DNA of 64,000 nucleotides from Diadema setosum (Eukaryota; Echinodermata; Echinoidea; Diadematoida; Diadematidae), in contig NC_092700.1 of the NCBI RefSeq assembly GCF_964275005.1, forward strand, positions 22,429,674 through 22,493,673. Reading direction: 5' to 3'. The notes under the pieces were generated by a model, which was given only the letters and a program-made list of their open reading frames with translations, did no database searches and was not told the origin of the DNA. Position 1 is the first letter of the stretch. Every line of letters begins with the position of its first letter. Both the position numbers and the translations under genes were made by a program. Positions 45,058-57,400 of the stretch are shown here, piece after piece.

Positions 45058-45122
<65 letters not shown>
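45018..45122. repeat. (CA)n then (TA)n microsatellite
   Basis: CA tract 45018-45072 with a few interruptions, then TA tract to about 45122. Produces spurious ORFs on both strands. Confidence 0.95.
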
Positions 45123-45126
<4 letters not shown>

Positions 45127-45324
45127 CTTTGCCAGAACAAAAAAAAAGTAAAGTTAAAGGCCGTGAGCTATATATAACAAATGCAATGAATATCACGTGC
45201 TACAAATTTAACCAATCACAAATCTTGTTATGAAATACATTCTTTACTATTGTGTTATCTTGTGAATAATCATGGTAGTAGCATTTTGTATGGCGGTCCT
45301 GAATGGGCTGAGACCACTTGAGCT

Positions 45325-45452
45325 TCAAACCTGTTGCTCGCATATCAGGGAGGCATGAGAATTGCAGCTTCGCCGATAAAAGATGATACCATCGCCGGAG
45401 CTCGTCCTTCCGACGACAAGACACCTCCCGTCATGATCGTCCTCTTTAATAC
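45325..45452 (-). CDS. lectin-like gene, terminal exon
   Basis: 128 bp: [20 protein letters not shown] then [14 protein letters not shown] and TGA at 45327-45325. Phase fits the previous exon exactly. Acceptor ggtactgcag. Confidence 0.62.
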
Positions 45453-48400
45453 CTGCAGTACCCCAGACTGTGCAGAAATATCAAAGAAGAGAGCTAGAGA
45501 AACAAGGAGACAATTATGTCTCTATGCATAATGACATAAGGAGATGAGAAAAAAAAAAACTCAACAACTATTGTTCAATTGTTTTGTGTAATAACCTTGA
45601 AAAAACTAGAGTCTAATAGGCCCAGTCACACATTTCTGGGCAAGCTACGTGGGTTTGTTGCGTGTAGGAATTTCTCCCCAGGCAGGATAATTCTCTGCGG
45701 GCAGACGAGGACTTTGGATAGTTTCGAGATACGGACGATACGCTGGCACAGCGAAGTACAGGAGTACCTGCGGTACAGCTACCTGTATGGGAGTTGCCTG
45801 CAAGATGTGGCCGCTACGAGCCTCTTATTGTGTTCTGCGTGGACCTCTGCACTTCCGGCCAAGCCATGCTTGTGGCATGCGGGGGGGGGGGGGGGGCAAT
45901 TTTCGCTACCGCGGGGGGGGGGGGGGGGGGCAATTTTCGCTACCGCGGGGGGGGGGGGGGCAATTTTCGCTACCGCAAATGACACGCACCCGACAGTACC
46001 TGCTCGTATCTCGCCCGTATAGTTGCCAGACAGTGCGCACGCAAGTCCGATTTACCCACAGCCAAGTTTTGAACGGCTCAATTCTTGTTCCGGGTGTGTC
46101 GCGGGGATTGCAGGTCCAGGCAGAACACCAGTAGGAGGCCCGTAGCTGCAGCAAGTCCGAAGCAGTAACCCGCTTGAAGTAGGCCCCCACGTAGCTTGTC
46201 CGTTGATCTGTGCCTATGAAGTATGCGCCGGACACGCGCGTCATGTGTGGCCATTCTACGGAACATAATAGGGGTGTTTTACAGGCAAGGACTGGTGTCG
46301 ATACCATTGGATACTGATCTGCGGGCGTGAAGCGATCTATACGAGCATATCACGTGCATACTGCGGGTCAGCTACTGCCTTTCTGTTGGTTAGTTGACAG
46401 TCGGCTGCTGCCAAGATAATGACATTCGTATATGTGGAACTTCTGCCATATCAAATTCCTTCAGACGGATTCCTTCACCGTAAGTACCACGGGTCCAGCT
46501 GGTACGACGCATGCGAAACCCGCCCAAATCCTTGTCCGCCAGCAAAAGAAAAAAAAAAAATGTCCTGCATGCTGGAAAATCCCCACACGCAACAAACCCG
46601 AGTAGCTTAATTGCCAGGAAAGGTGTGGCAGATATAGGACTTCTGTATATTTGTCTGCTGGTAAATAGGACTTGCGTGGGCAACTTCGGGCAACTACGGG
46701 CGAGATAGGTGCTAGGTACTGTCATGTGCGGGCCCATTTGCGGATACCCCCGGGTAGCAAAAATTGTTCTTCGCAAGTCATACGCAAGGCTGGCCCGGAA
46801 AGGTGTGACAGGGCCTTTACTTCTACCTTTTCATGTGCACACTTTTTTTAAAACTAGCAAACAATGTAGATAGAACATTCTGTACAGTATGTCCCCAAAA
46901 AAATTACAATCAGATTTTCGCATTGATAACACCCAATATGATTAAATTGTCTAAATGCTACTTCAGCGTCTTAGAACATAACATCTTAGCTCTATTTTGC
47001 AGAAAACCCCATTCAATTTAGTTAAGCGGTCACAGAGAAATGTGGATTGTTGTAAAGCATGCCATGAGTCTGATTCTTCCAAGTACAGCACTTGGATGCT
47101 GTTGTGTGTGAACACAATAGACAGGACTTGGAGGGAAGGGATTCCTGACATGATCTATAAAATTCCTCATTTCTCTTTGACCACGGAAGCAAATCAAATC
47201 GGATTTTCTGTAAGATGTGGGCAATGAGTTATAGTTTCGTACCCTGAAGTTGTATTTGGATTTATTCAATATTTTTAAAGTTATCATTGCGGAGGGTCCC
47301 GTTGTAATTTTTTCTTGGGACATACGTTATAGTGTTTATACGATGATCATTAAACCATAGTAAGAGGGAATGAGAAGAGAAGGGAAAAAAGGGGCCCACC
47401 CTCAGAAGCAAAAAATAAAAAATAAAAAAATAAAAAATATGGTCTCAACAGGGCATCTTTGTTGTCAGTTTGAACTCTCTTGCAGTGGTATAGACGTCAC
47501 ATTTCTAATCAGTCAAGAACCACCTTTAAACGTGAATTTTTTTTTTCTGTCATGATCATGATGATGATAATTGCATTTTGTATCAGATTTCTGTGAATTT
47601 CATGTCTTTGATGTACGACCTTGTGGTAGAAGCAGCTGAGCTGAACGTTCTATCCGCGTAGAATGTGTTTAATGAATAATGGAAGAATAAATGGACAAGA
47701 TACGTGTAGATATAAATGAATAGCTATAGAACAAATCAGATAACCAATTTACTTCAATCATACCTATATCTTCCCTGTAGATATCCGAAAGACGCACATC
47801 CTTTCCCAAATGGGTACACACATAATTGCTTCCGATAGCGGGGTAGTTCTTTAGGGCACAGTTGAGCCACACGGTGACAGGTTGGCACACACGATTGACC
47901 GCGTCAAACGCGTTCAGGAGGTGTGAAGTGCTGGCCGGTGAGATAACCTGGCCGTAATACATGCAGATATGAAAGAGTGTCGGCCCCTCACCTTCCGTGC
48001 AAATGACGTGGAATTGATCTGTAGGACCGTCGGCAAACACACAGAAACACACATTTAAGAAAATACAAAAACATTGTAAGGCAGGTGAAAAGGACGTTAA
48101 GAAGGGGGAGGTTATTATCCCCTTATTCCATCTCCACCGAAAGTATGCCCCAAATACTGTACATGATTAACACTCATGGAATTGATACATGAGGATGACT
48201 CGTGTGCCCCCTTCCCCCTCCCAACTCCAGGGTTGGACGGACTGCATACGTTCCCTAAATCTCCGGTGAAGCGGGGTACTTTTTGCGTGACGAAACTCGG
48301 CCTCGCGCGCATTGTAAAATAAAGGCGACAGTGACTCTTCGATCGCAAGGAGATTTCTTACGAAATTAGAAAAACAAAACATTTGTGTTATATTGTGTTC

Positions 48401-51400
48401 TGTTTGAATTCTCCTGAGTTCGGAGAACCCATTTTGTACAGACACACAATATCGTACCTATATCGTATTAGGTATTTTATTCAATTCAATTCAAAGGTTT
48501 TATTTTCACTTCTTTCAACAGAATGTACAAAAAGTATGAATTCCACATGCGTTTGAAGGAATGATACATAGATAGCAAAGAATAACATTTGTCAAAAAGT
48601 TATTACAAAGTGAGGCATTTTTCATACATTCTGCGAAAAAAAAAAGCTGTTCTTGTACTATGTGGGCACCTCACAGAGAGAAAAAAAAATGGTGAATAAC
48701 TTAACTACAAGTGTGCGGGAAATGAGAAAAGAAGGGGAAAAAATGGAGACAGAGGAAACAGAAGACAACTACAAATGAAAAGCCTAGATCAATCGATACA
48801 TTAAGAATCAAGCCCACAGAGACTATTAGCCATATTAGAAGTGTAGAGCATTGAAAGTGACCGAGGAAGTGACATACATGGAATTGCTGATAGCGGAAGA
48901 TATTATCTGTTTTTGTGAAGGCACGTATAAAAGTAAACAAATTCGCAATATGGCATGTGCAGTGGAATGCCGCGATAGACGCGACCTAACATGCCTACAA
49001 AATAAAACCTACATGCTTAAAAAATAGACATACAAACTTAGTTTCTTTCTGTTACATCATAAGACTTAAGGAGGAACGATTTCATTTTTTTTTACGAATG
49101 CAGTGAAGGAGAATTTTTTTATGTCTGGACTAAGGGAGCTCCAGAATTTTGGACCTGTATAAATGTCTGTTGAGCTAACACAGTTCTAAGCAGGGGCAAA
49201 TGAAATTCATTTGACTGTCTTGTTGGTTAACTATGGTTATGAGGTAACATGGAATTAAATATAAGCGGTAGACAGTCAGTATTATAACTATACATAAATT
49301 GTCCTAAATAAAATAAAAACAAGTCTTTAATTTTCAAAATCTTATTTTCAAAAACAAAGAAGCTGTATGAGAGCAAGGAGCGGCATTACAAATGATTCGA
49401 AGTGCCTTTTTTTTTTTTTTTTTTGGTAACAATAAAACCCTATCTGGTAGTGTTTGATGCGTGTTTCCCCGTGCTAAAATTACGTAATTTAAATTAGGTA
49501 ATATCAAAGACGAATACAGTGAGTTTTGGGGAAGAAACAATTTAAGAGTATTAATAACGCCTATATTACATGAAATAAGTTTACAAACATCATCTATGTG
49601 AAATTTCCAAGAAAGTTTATTATCTACTGTAATTCTATGAAAGTTTGTATATGAAACACTTTCTAAAACAGTATCATCAAAATAAATATCCATATTCAAA
49701 TTATCTAAAGTGTTACTGAAAAAACATATACTTCGTTTTATTGATATTCAGGGACATCTTATTAGCTCGTATTCAATCACGTAAATTTTGTAACTCAGAA
49801 TTTACTGTGTGCACAAGAATATTTGGATCTTCATGTGAAAAAACACATTTGAATCATCGGCGAAAAGTATGAATGATAACACTTGGGAGGAAAAAATCAT
49901 TAATGTAAACAATAAATAACAGCGGGCCCAATAAACTACCTTGTGGCACGCCACAGTTAATTTCTCTCATGTCAGAGTTATAATTGTTTATGAAAACATA
50001 TTGTTTACGATGAGTTTAACTCGTGAACCACTCCAAGGCCTTCCCACGTATACCATAGTGGGGCAACTTATAGAGCAATATATTATTATGGTTTATAGTG
50101 TCGAAGGCCTTGGAGAAGTCCAGGAAGACACCGATCAAATGAGAGTGATTATCTAAAGCATGTGCTGCTTTATCAATAAAATTCAAAAATGCATGAGAGG
50201 TGCTATGCTTTTCTCGGAAACCAAACTGGAGTTTGTTAGAAAACAAAGCGTCTTCGAAAAAAAATCATCGTTCTTTTACATATAATTTTTCTCTAGGATT
50301 TTTGATAAACAAGATGATAAAGAAATAGGTCTATAATTATTGTATCTAAGTTATCTCCATTCTTGAATATATGAATAACTTTCCGGAAACTGACCATTTA
50401 ACATTGACAAATTGAAAATATACACCAAAGGATCCACAATAGAATATATAATTCCTTTTAAAAATCATATTGCTTATATCAGTATAACCTGCACCTTTTT
50501 TTTTTTTCAAACCGGATACAATAACCTCATACCTAGTGGTAGGAGTAAAAAATATTGAGCGTGTATTATACTGATTCAAAAAATCAGTAAAATGTTTATC
50601 AATATTGGGAATTTCTTGAGCAATATCTTTTCCAATTGTTGTAAAATACTTATTGAAAAATATTTGCAATATCCAGAGAACTATCAATAACCTTGTCATC
50701 ATATCGAATTTTCATAATAATGACAGCTTAATGAGATGAGGTGGGTGACTGTCTGTCGCGAAACAACCGGGGGGGGGGGTAATCATATCCTCCCAATTCC
50801 TTCACAATATGTAATACAATTCTACTTGCACAACTCTCATCTCTTTGTTATGGAGGATAGATCAGAAATACATGACATTGAGCAGCTTCAGCCAAAATTT
50901 TGAACAAGAGTGAATGGGTCTAGTATGTATGACTGATATAACTTTTTTTTTTTCACTTTTTTTTTATTGATTTTCAAAAACAAATCATACATAACATTAA
51001 AACGATCAAAGCAAAAAATAAAAATAAAAATAAAACAAAACAAAACAAAACAAAACAAAAAAAGCAGCCATACCAAGTATTTCACAAATAGCAGTTGTCA
51101 CCCCTTTTCACAAATCATCTTAAAGCAAAATAATGTAGGATTACGAGAGATGTCCCAAGCAAACCGCCGACAAGCCCGCGAACATGCCAGCCGGACCGCC
51201 GCTCAATCCACCAGCACCAATTCGGGCCCCTGGCAGACTCCATTCTTTATTCGAGTGTTACATTTTTAGTTAAACATGACAAATCATCCACCCACAGTTA
51301 CGATACTCTTTACTCGACCCTTCTTTCTTCATACACTTACGCAAACATGCATACCCACACACAATAATCAATATACAAAATGGAATCTGCCCACAGAGCC

Positions 51401-54400
51401 GATCGGGTTAGGCCGGAATAGAGAGAGCAGCAAACCCACCCAGCAGGCACCCAAGGCCACCAACGGAAAGCCGGAGTCATTCCCGAAACCTGCTGGCAGT
51501 ATAAACTGTATGTGACTCGCTGGAATGGAAAACAACCTAAAACAGCATAAACCATGTAAACAAGTTTTGCATAATACTCATACAAAACCCAAATAAGTAC
51601 ATGTATGTACTATTGTACATAACATTCTTTCAGGTTTAACAAATGATAAAATATCTCAACATCCATGTACCTACAATCCTAGTACAGTATACTAGTAGTA
51701 ATCTAACTTACTAGTAAGGGAAAATTAAGGCAGTCCTTCTGTCTCATGAAAATTTGTACCCCATCCACATTAAGTGTCACTAACATGACACATACAGAAT
51801 ATGTACAAGTACTAAGAATATGAAAAATTGTGTTACATTAAAAAAAAATATACATAACTTATTGAAGATGAGGGGTTTTTCAATTTATAGATAAAGATAC
51901 GAATACATGGCTACATGTATTTGACAATAGCAATTAAGCTTTCCTCTTTAACAAATTAATACAATGTCCCATAAAACATCATCCACAGACCTGTATGGGC
52001 AATGTAGCCTTAAAAACCAAAAAAGCTTTTGAATCACCCAATTCCACAGAACAGATAAGATAACCAACTTCTTGAATTATACATAATACAAAATTATGGC
52101 TGATTCTGCAGAAACATGTAAAATACATACACATTGTATACCATCAAAACATGCCAAGGTTAAAACTACTCATACAGACCCATGTGAGATGTCGTCTGCA
52201 AAACTAAAAATACTATTTACAGATCAAATCTCCATTTCCTGAAATGAATCGAAAGTTTGTTATTTCTTTTAGCAATATTATACTCAAGCTCCTTGTTGGC
52301 TATGACATACGATTTATAACCTTTAAAGCTTGGTGGTTTATTTTGAAATTTACAAATATAAACATAATATTTAAGTAAAAGAAAAAGATATGTCAAAAAT
52401 TTATCAGAATCAAAACCAAACATTTGTTCAAATAATGAAACATTTAGTGGCTTATTGATTTTCTGAGAGATAGCTTTAAGAGTATCCTCCCAAATGGGTT
52501 GAACTGAAGGACATTGAACAAAAATATGAATATAGGTTTCAGGGGCATTCTTACAAAATGAGCAATTGGGAGAATCTTTTCTTTTAATTTTATATAGAAA
52601 GTTATTCAAACCTATAGCTCTGTGAAATAGCTTAAAATAAAAAGATCGAATACGTGTATTTATGGTACATAAAAAGTTGTTCACATGAACCTTTTCCAAT
52701 TGATTTCTTCGGACTCTTGGAGGTCACTCCAAAATACAGTCTGTCTTTCTGGATAACATGTTTCTTGTATTATACTGTAAGCGAACTTTGGATTTTTTTG
52801 AGTCTTTAAAAGTTTTGCTTTAATTTCCTCAAATATTTTGTCTGGAGTTAAATCAGAGGAAACAAACCAATCTTTTGGAATATTTTTCAATAAAAAATTG
52901 TATTTCCGCCTGTCCTTTTTGCTAATATCGTAATCCAAAATCAGTTCTTCAAATAATTTATAACCTGGATGGGGAGGGTTGAGTAGATCACTTATAAAGA
53001 CAATACCTTTGTCTAACCAATCTTCATACAAGAAGTATTGTTTGGATTTTGAACGAATACTTCTGTTAAACCAAATGCATTGACAAGAACCAATTGCAGA
53101 AAAAGCTGTATTAAATTCATCTTTAACAATTTTTTCTCTAAAAATGTACCATGTTTGAAGAGATTCGGCTAATTGACTTGAGCCTAATTTGTTCAAAATA
53201 CATGCAGGGGGATGTGCTTTCCACAATATATCTTTTCTACCACTAAAATCATCTAAAATACATAATTCAATAAATTTCCATATACTTTGATAGTTATCAT
53301 CAAGAAGCATTTTGACCCATGTCATTTTTTGTGCAATCGAAAACATGTATGGATCAATCATTTTTAAACCACCCAAAGAGTAATCATTACACAAGAGGTG
53401 TCTTTTGACCCTATCACTTCCACCACTCCATATAAATTTATATAGTATTGTGTTTATTTGTCTAAAAAATTTCTTTGGTATTTTTATACATAATACCGAA
53501 AAATAATACAGAAGTTGAGGCAGCAATAGGGTCTTTATAACACAGATCTTCCCGACCAGATAAATTTCTTACACGCCAACAATTCAAAATATTTTCAATG
53601 GATTTAAGCTTTGTCTTGTGGTTAAGATCATACAGATTACCTATGTTCAAAGAAAAATGAATACCCAGAGTTTTAAAAGTAGACTTATTCCATTTAAGAC
53701 CTTTCTCCGAAAATGGAAATTTTTGAGAACCCTTTAAAGAACCAATCCAAATTGCTTCTGATTTAGAGATGTTAAGCTTACAGCCAGAACTCTCAGAAAA
53801 TGAACCAATAGTATCAAAAAGTGATTTAAACGAGTTTTGTGAACCGTCAATGAAACAAGTAGAGTCATCTGCTAGCAAAGAAATTTTCAAATCATTTTCG
53901 CCCACTGGGATACCTTTAATATTTAGGTTTTGTCTAATAGCAAGAGCCATAGACTCGATAACCAACAAAAACAGGTATGGGGATATAGGACACCCTTGGA
54001 AAATACCTCGTTCCATATTTATTGGTGTAGTCAAATGTCCATAATTTGAAACATAGCTTTTCCTACCTGAGTAAAATACCTTTATCCAATCAATAAATTT
54101 ATCACTAAAATTAAACTTTCTCATTACCCGATACAACATGCGAAACACTGTCAAAAGCTTTCTGAATATCAAGGAGAAGAATTGCTCCAGGAATTTGCTT
54201 TAAATCTGTATATTCTATTATATCAATAATTAAGCGAATGTTATTTCCAATATTCCTTCCTTTTAAAAAACCAGATTGATCTGGATGGATCAAATCCGAG
54301 AGACATTTTTTTAAACGATTTGCTAAAGTTTTGGCTAAAATTTTATAGTCTACTGTTAAAAGAGAAATTGGTCTGAAGTTTTTCAAAAAGGAATGATCTT

Positions 54401-57400
54401 TATCTTTTTTGGGAATCAAAGTAATGACTCCATTTCTTTGTGAACTAGACATTAGTCCATTCTGCAGGGAAAAATTAAACGAATCTAAAAGTAAATCAGA
54501 AATGTCTTTCCAAAACACGATATAAAATTCTATGGGTAGCCCATCCAAACCTGGTGACCTGTTATGTTTCATTGAGGTAATTGTATCATACAATTCCTTC
54601 TTTGAAAGTGGTTTATCAAGAAAATCCTTATCAACTTCATTTAATTGGGGAATTTCAATAGAATATAAAAAAACATCTTTTTCATCACCTAAATTGTTAT
54701 TTTGTTTGTTTGTTTGCTTTTATTTCTGCATTCAATCAAATGCAATTTGAATGCAAACTTCAAAAAGTACAAAGACAAAGAATAACAAGTGCAATGAAAT
54801 GAATCGATAACAGTACATAAATAGATTCACATAGGTGATTGCATTGAGCAATGTTGATACACAGAAACATGAAATAAAATATACAGTATTTTTCAGTAAA
54901 CAACAGAGATAATTGAATGCAGGAGACCACCATCATAAGCGATTAAACTTGAAATGGATGGAGGCCTCACATCACATTGTTATCACATTGTTATCACATT
55001 GTTTTGAGTATAAGAGCTGATAAAATGAATAAATTTCTTCCAATATAGTGTCCTGCTTAACAATAATCTCATCATCATCATTCTTTAATTTAAAAATACT
55101 TTTCTTCTCTCCAGACCTCTTTTCTAAATTACAAAAATATTTTGAACTTTTTTCCCCTTCTTCAATCCAACGAATGCGCGAGCGAATAATTAAACCTTTG
55201 GTTTCTTCATCCAAAATATCATTTAAGGCTTGAGTTAAAAAATCCTTCTCATTAAGAAGCTCATCATCATTTAAGTCAACACTCAATTTTTTTTCTACCT
55301 CCTCTATTTCCCGCAGAAGTTCTCTTTTTACGAAATTCTTTTCTTTCTTTTTACGTGCACAGTATTCTATACAAATGCCGGTAATGGTACATTTAAGCGC
55401 ATCCCATAAAATATTTGGATTACAATTACTTTTAAAATTAATAAGTTTAAATTCTTCAATGTTGTCCCTAATGATTGTACAAAAATCTGAATCTTTGTGT
55501 AAATACTGACAGTTCAATTTCCAAAATCCTGGACCCCTTAGTGGTTGGGCACCTTTAAAATTTAATGTAACGAGGAAATGGTCAGATTGAATACCTGGAC
55601 TTATTTTTGATTGCGAACAATTAGTAACAAAGTTATCAGAAACAAGAATATAATCAATCCTGGATAACACTTTAGGATTTTTTTGATGTCTGGTGTATTG
55701 TTTAAGGTTTGGATTAAAAGTACGCCAAATATCACAAAGATTAAATTCTTCCATAAGTGTTGTTAACATTTCACTTGATTTGACATTAGAGTGGGTGTCC
55801 CTACCCCCTTGATAGTCCAGATGGCCCAAAACAGCATTAAAATCCCCAGCACATATAATAGAAGCGTATTTAAATTGGTCTACTTTGTTAAAGACTTCAA
55901 GAAAAAAATTGGGGTCATCATTATTTGGACCGTACAAATTTACTAAAACTAAAGGAACTTCATTAATACTAGCAGATATAATGAGGTATCTTCCATTAGG
56001 GTCAATGTAAGAAGAGTCAAGGACCAAAGAAACCCTATTTCGAATTAGAATGGCTACACCTCTACTGTTTGAAGAATGGCTGGAAAACCATGATTTTTCA
56101 CCCCATTGTTGCATCCAAAATTGTTCATCCGATTTTGAAGAGTGGGTTTCCTGAAGAAAAATTATATCACTCTCAATGGATCTTAAATAATGAAAAATTT
56201 TGCGTCTTTTTACATGATCTTGAATTCCCCTGCAATTAAATGTTGCAAGTTTTAAATCCATATTTGTAATGTGGGGAAAACAGTCCATTTCTTATTACCT
56301 TTATACAGGACTTTCAATAAGTTTGAGAGCAAGAACACCTGAGACAAAATAACTGCCAACAAAATAAAATTATGAGATACAAAAACATACTGAATAATAA
56401 TACTTGCAGCTGCTGTGAGATTAGAAAAAAGTGGTATGATTAAAAAAAAGAAAAACAATTGGAAAAAAAACAAACAAAAGGATGGGTGCACAAGATAGGG
56501 TGGCACCGGGCCTCAAATTGTGAAACGGCCCGGGCCAAAAGTGCAACTTTTGGAGTGGCCTCAATGGCCACCGGCGCATGGGGGCGTAAACACATATCAT
56601 AATCGTGCCCTTCATATTACATATGAATTGGTACAAAATCAAAATGAAATACAAAATATATCATATGAACAGTCAATACTACAACCATTCAGGTCCCCCC
56701 TCAAAGAAAAAAAAAAAATTCTTTCCTTATTTTTTTTTTCTGCTAACAACATAATGGAATCCACATAAGTTATATTAATTAAATGTAATTACTATTCCAA
56801 ATAAAATAAAAATAAGTTTAGCTTATTTAGTTTTCCAAAGTAAAGATATCAACGGAAGAAAAAAAGGGGTATTTTACTTTAAAATACACCAATAAAATCT
56901 TTTACAACAAACTTGCATTATGAAGATCTTATTCTTAAAGATCAAAAATTTGAAAAAAAAATATCAAAATGATAATAACATTTGAAAAAATAATAAGAAT
57001 CTATTATGAGTGTAATGTATAATCAATTGTATTGACTTCTTCTCTTTAACCAGTACTAAACTAAAATAACAACAAAACACACCCATTATACAAGTTACTG
57101 ACTACTGTACCACTAATTCTACTTTGTATACAGTGAAACAAACGATATCAATTAGAACTCGATCAGAATGAAATAAAAAGCTTGCAAACAATAATACAGC
57201 CAAGTGCAGACAACATTACCAGAAAGTGGAATAAAGTCTTGGAGTTTTCAAATCGGCTTCCTCTCCTTTTTTTCTCTCAAGAAGTAACATTGGTTCAGTA
57301 TATTCTGCAACAGTATATCAGTTATCAGTAGTTAAAGTTGATATTCTTCTTGTGTACCAGATCTTCCACATGTCTCTAACTGGACTTCCATCCTGAGATG

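Noticed and set aside
45579..46022. Gly-rich protein of 147 residues
   Set aside because: Gly runs come from G homopolymers in a TIR element; all frames stay open there for compositional reasons.
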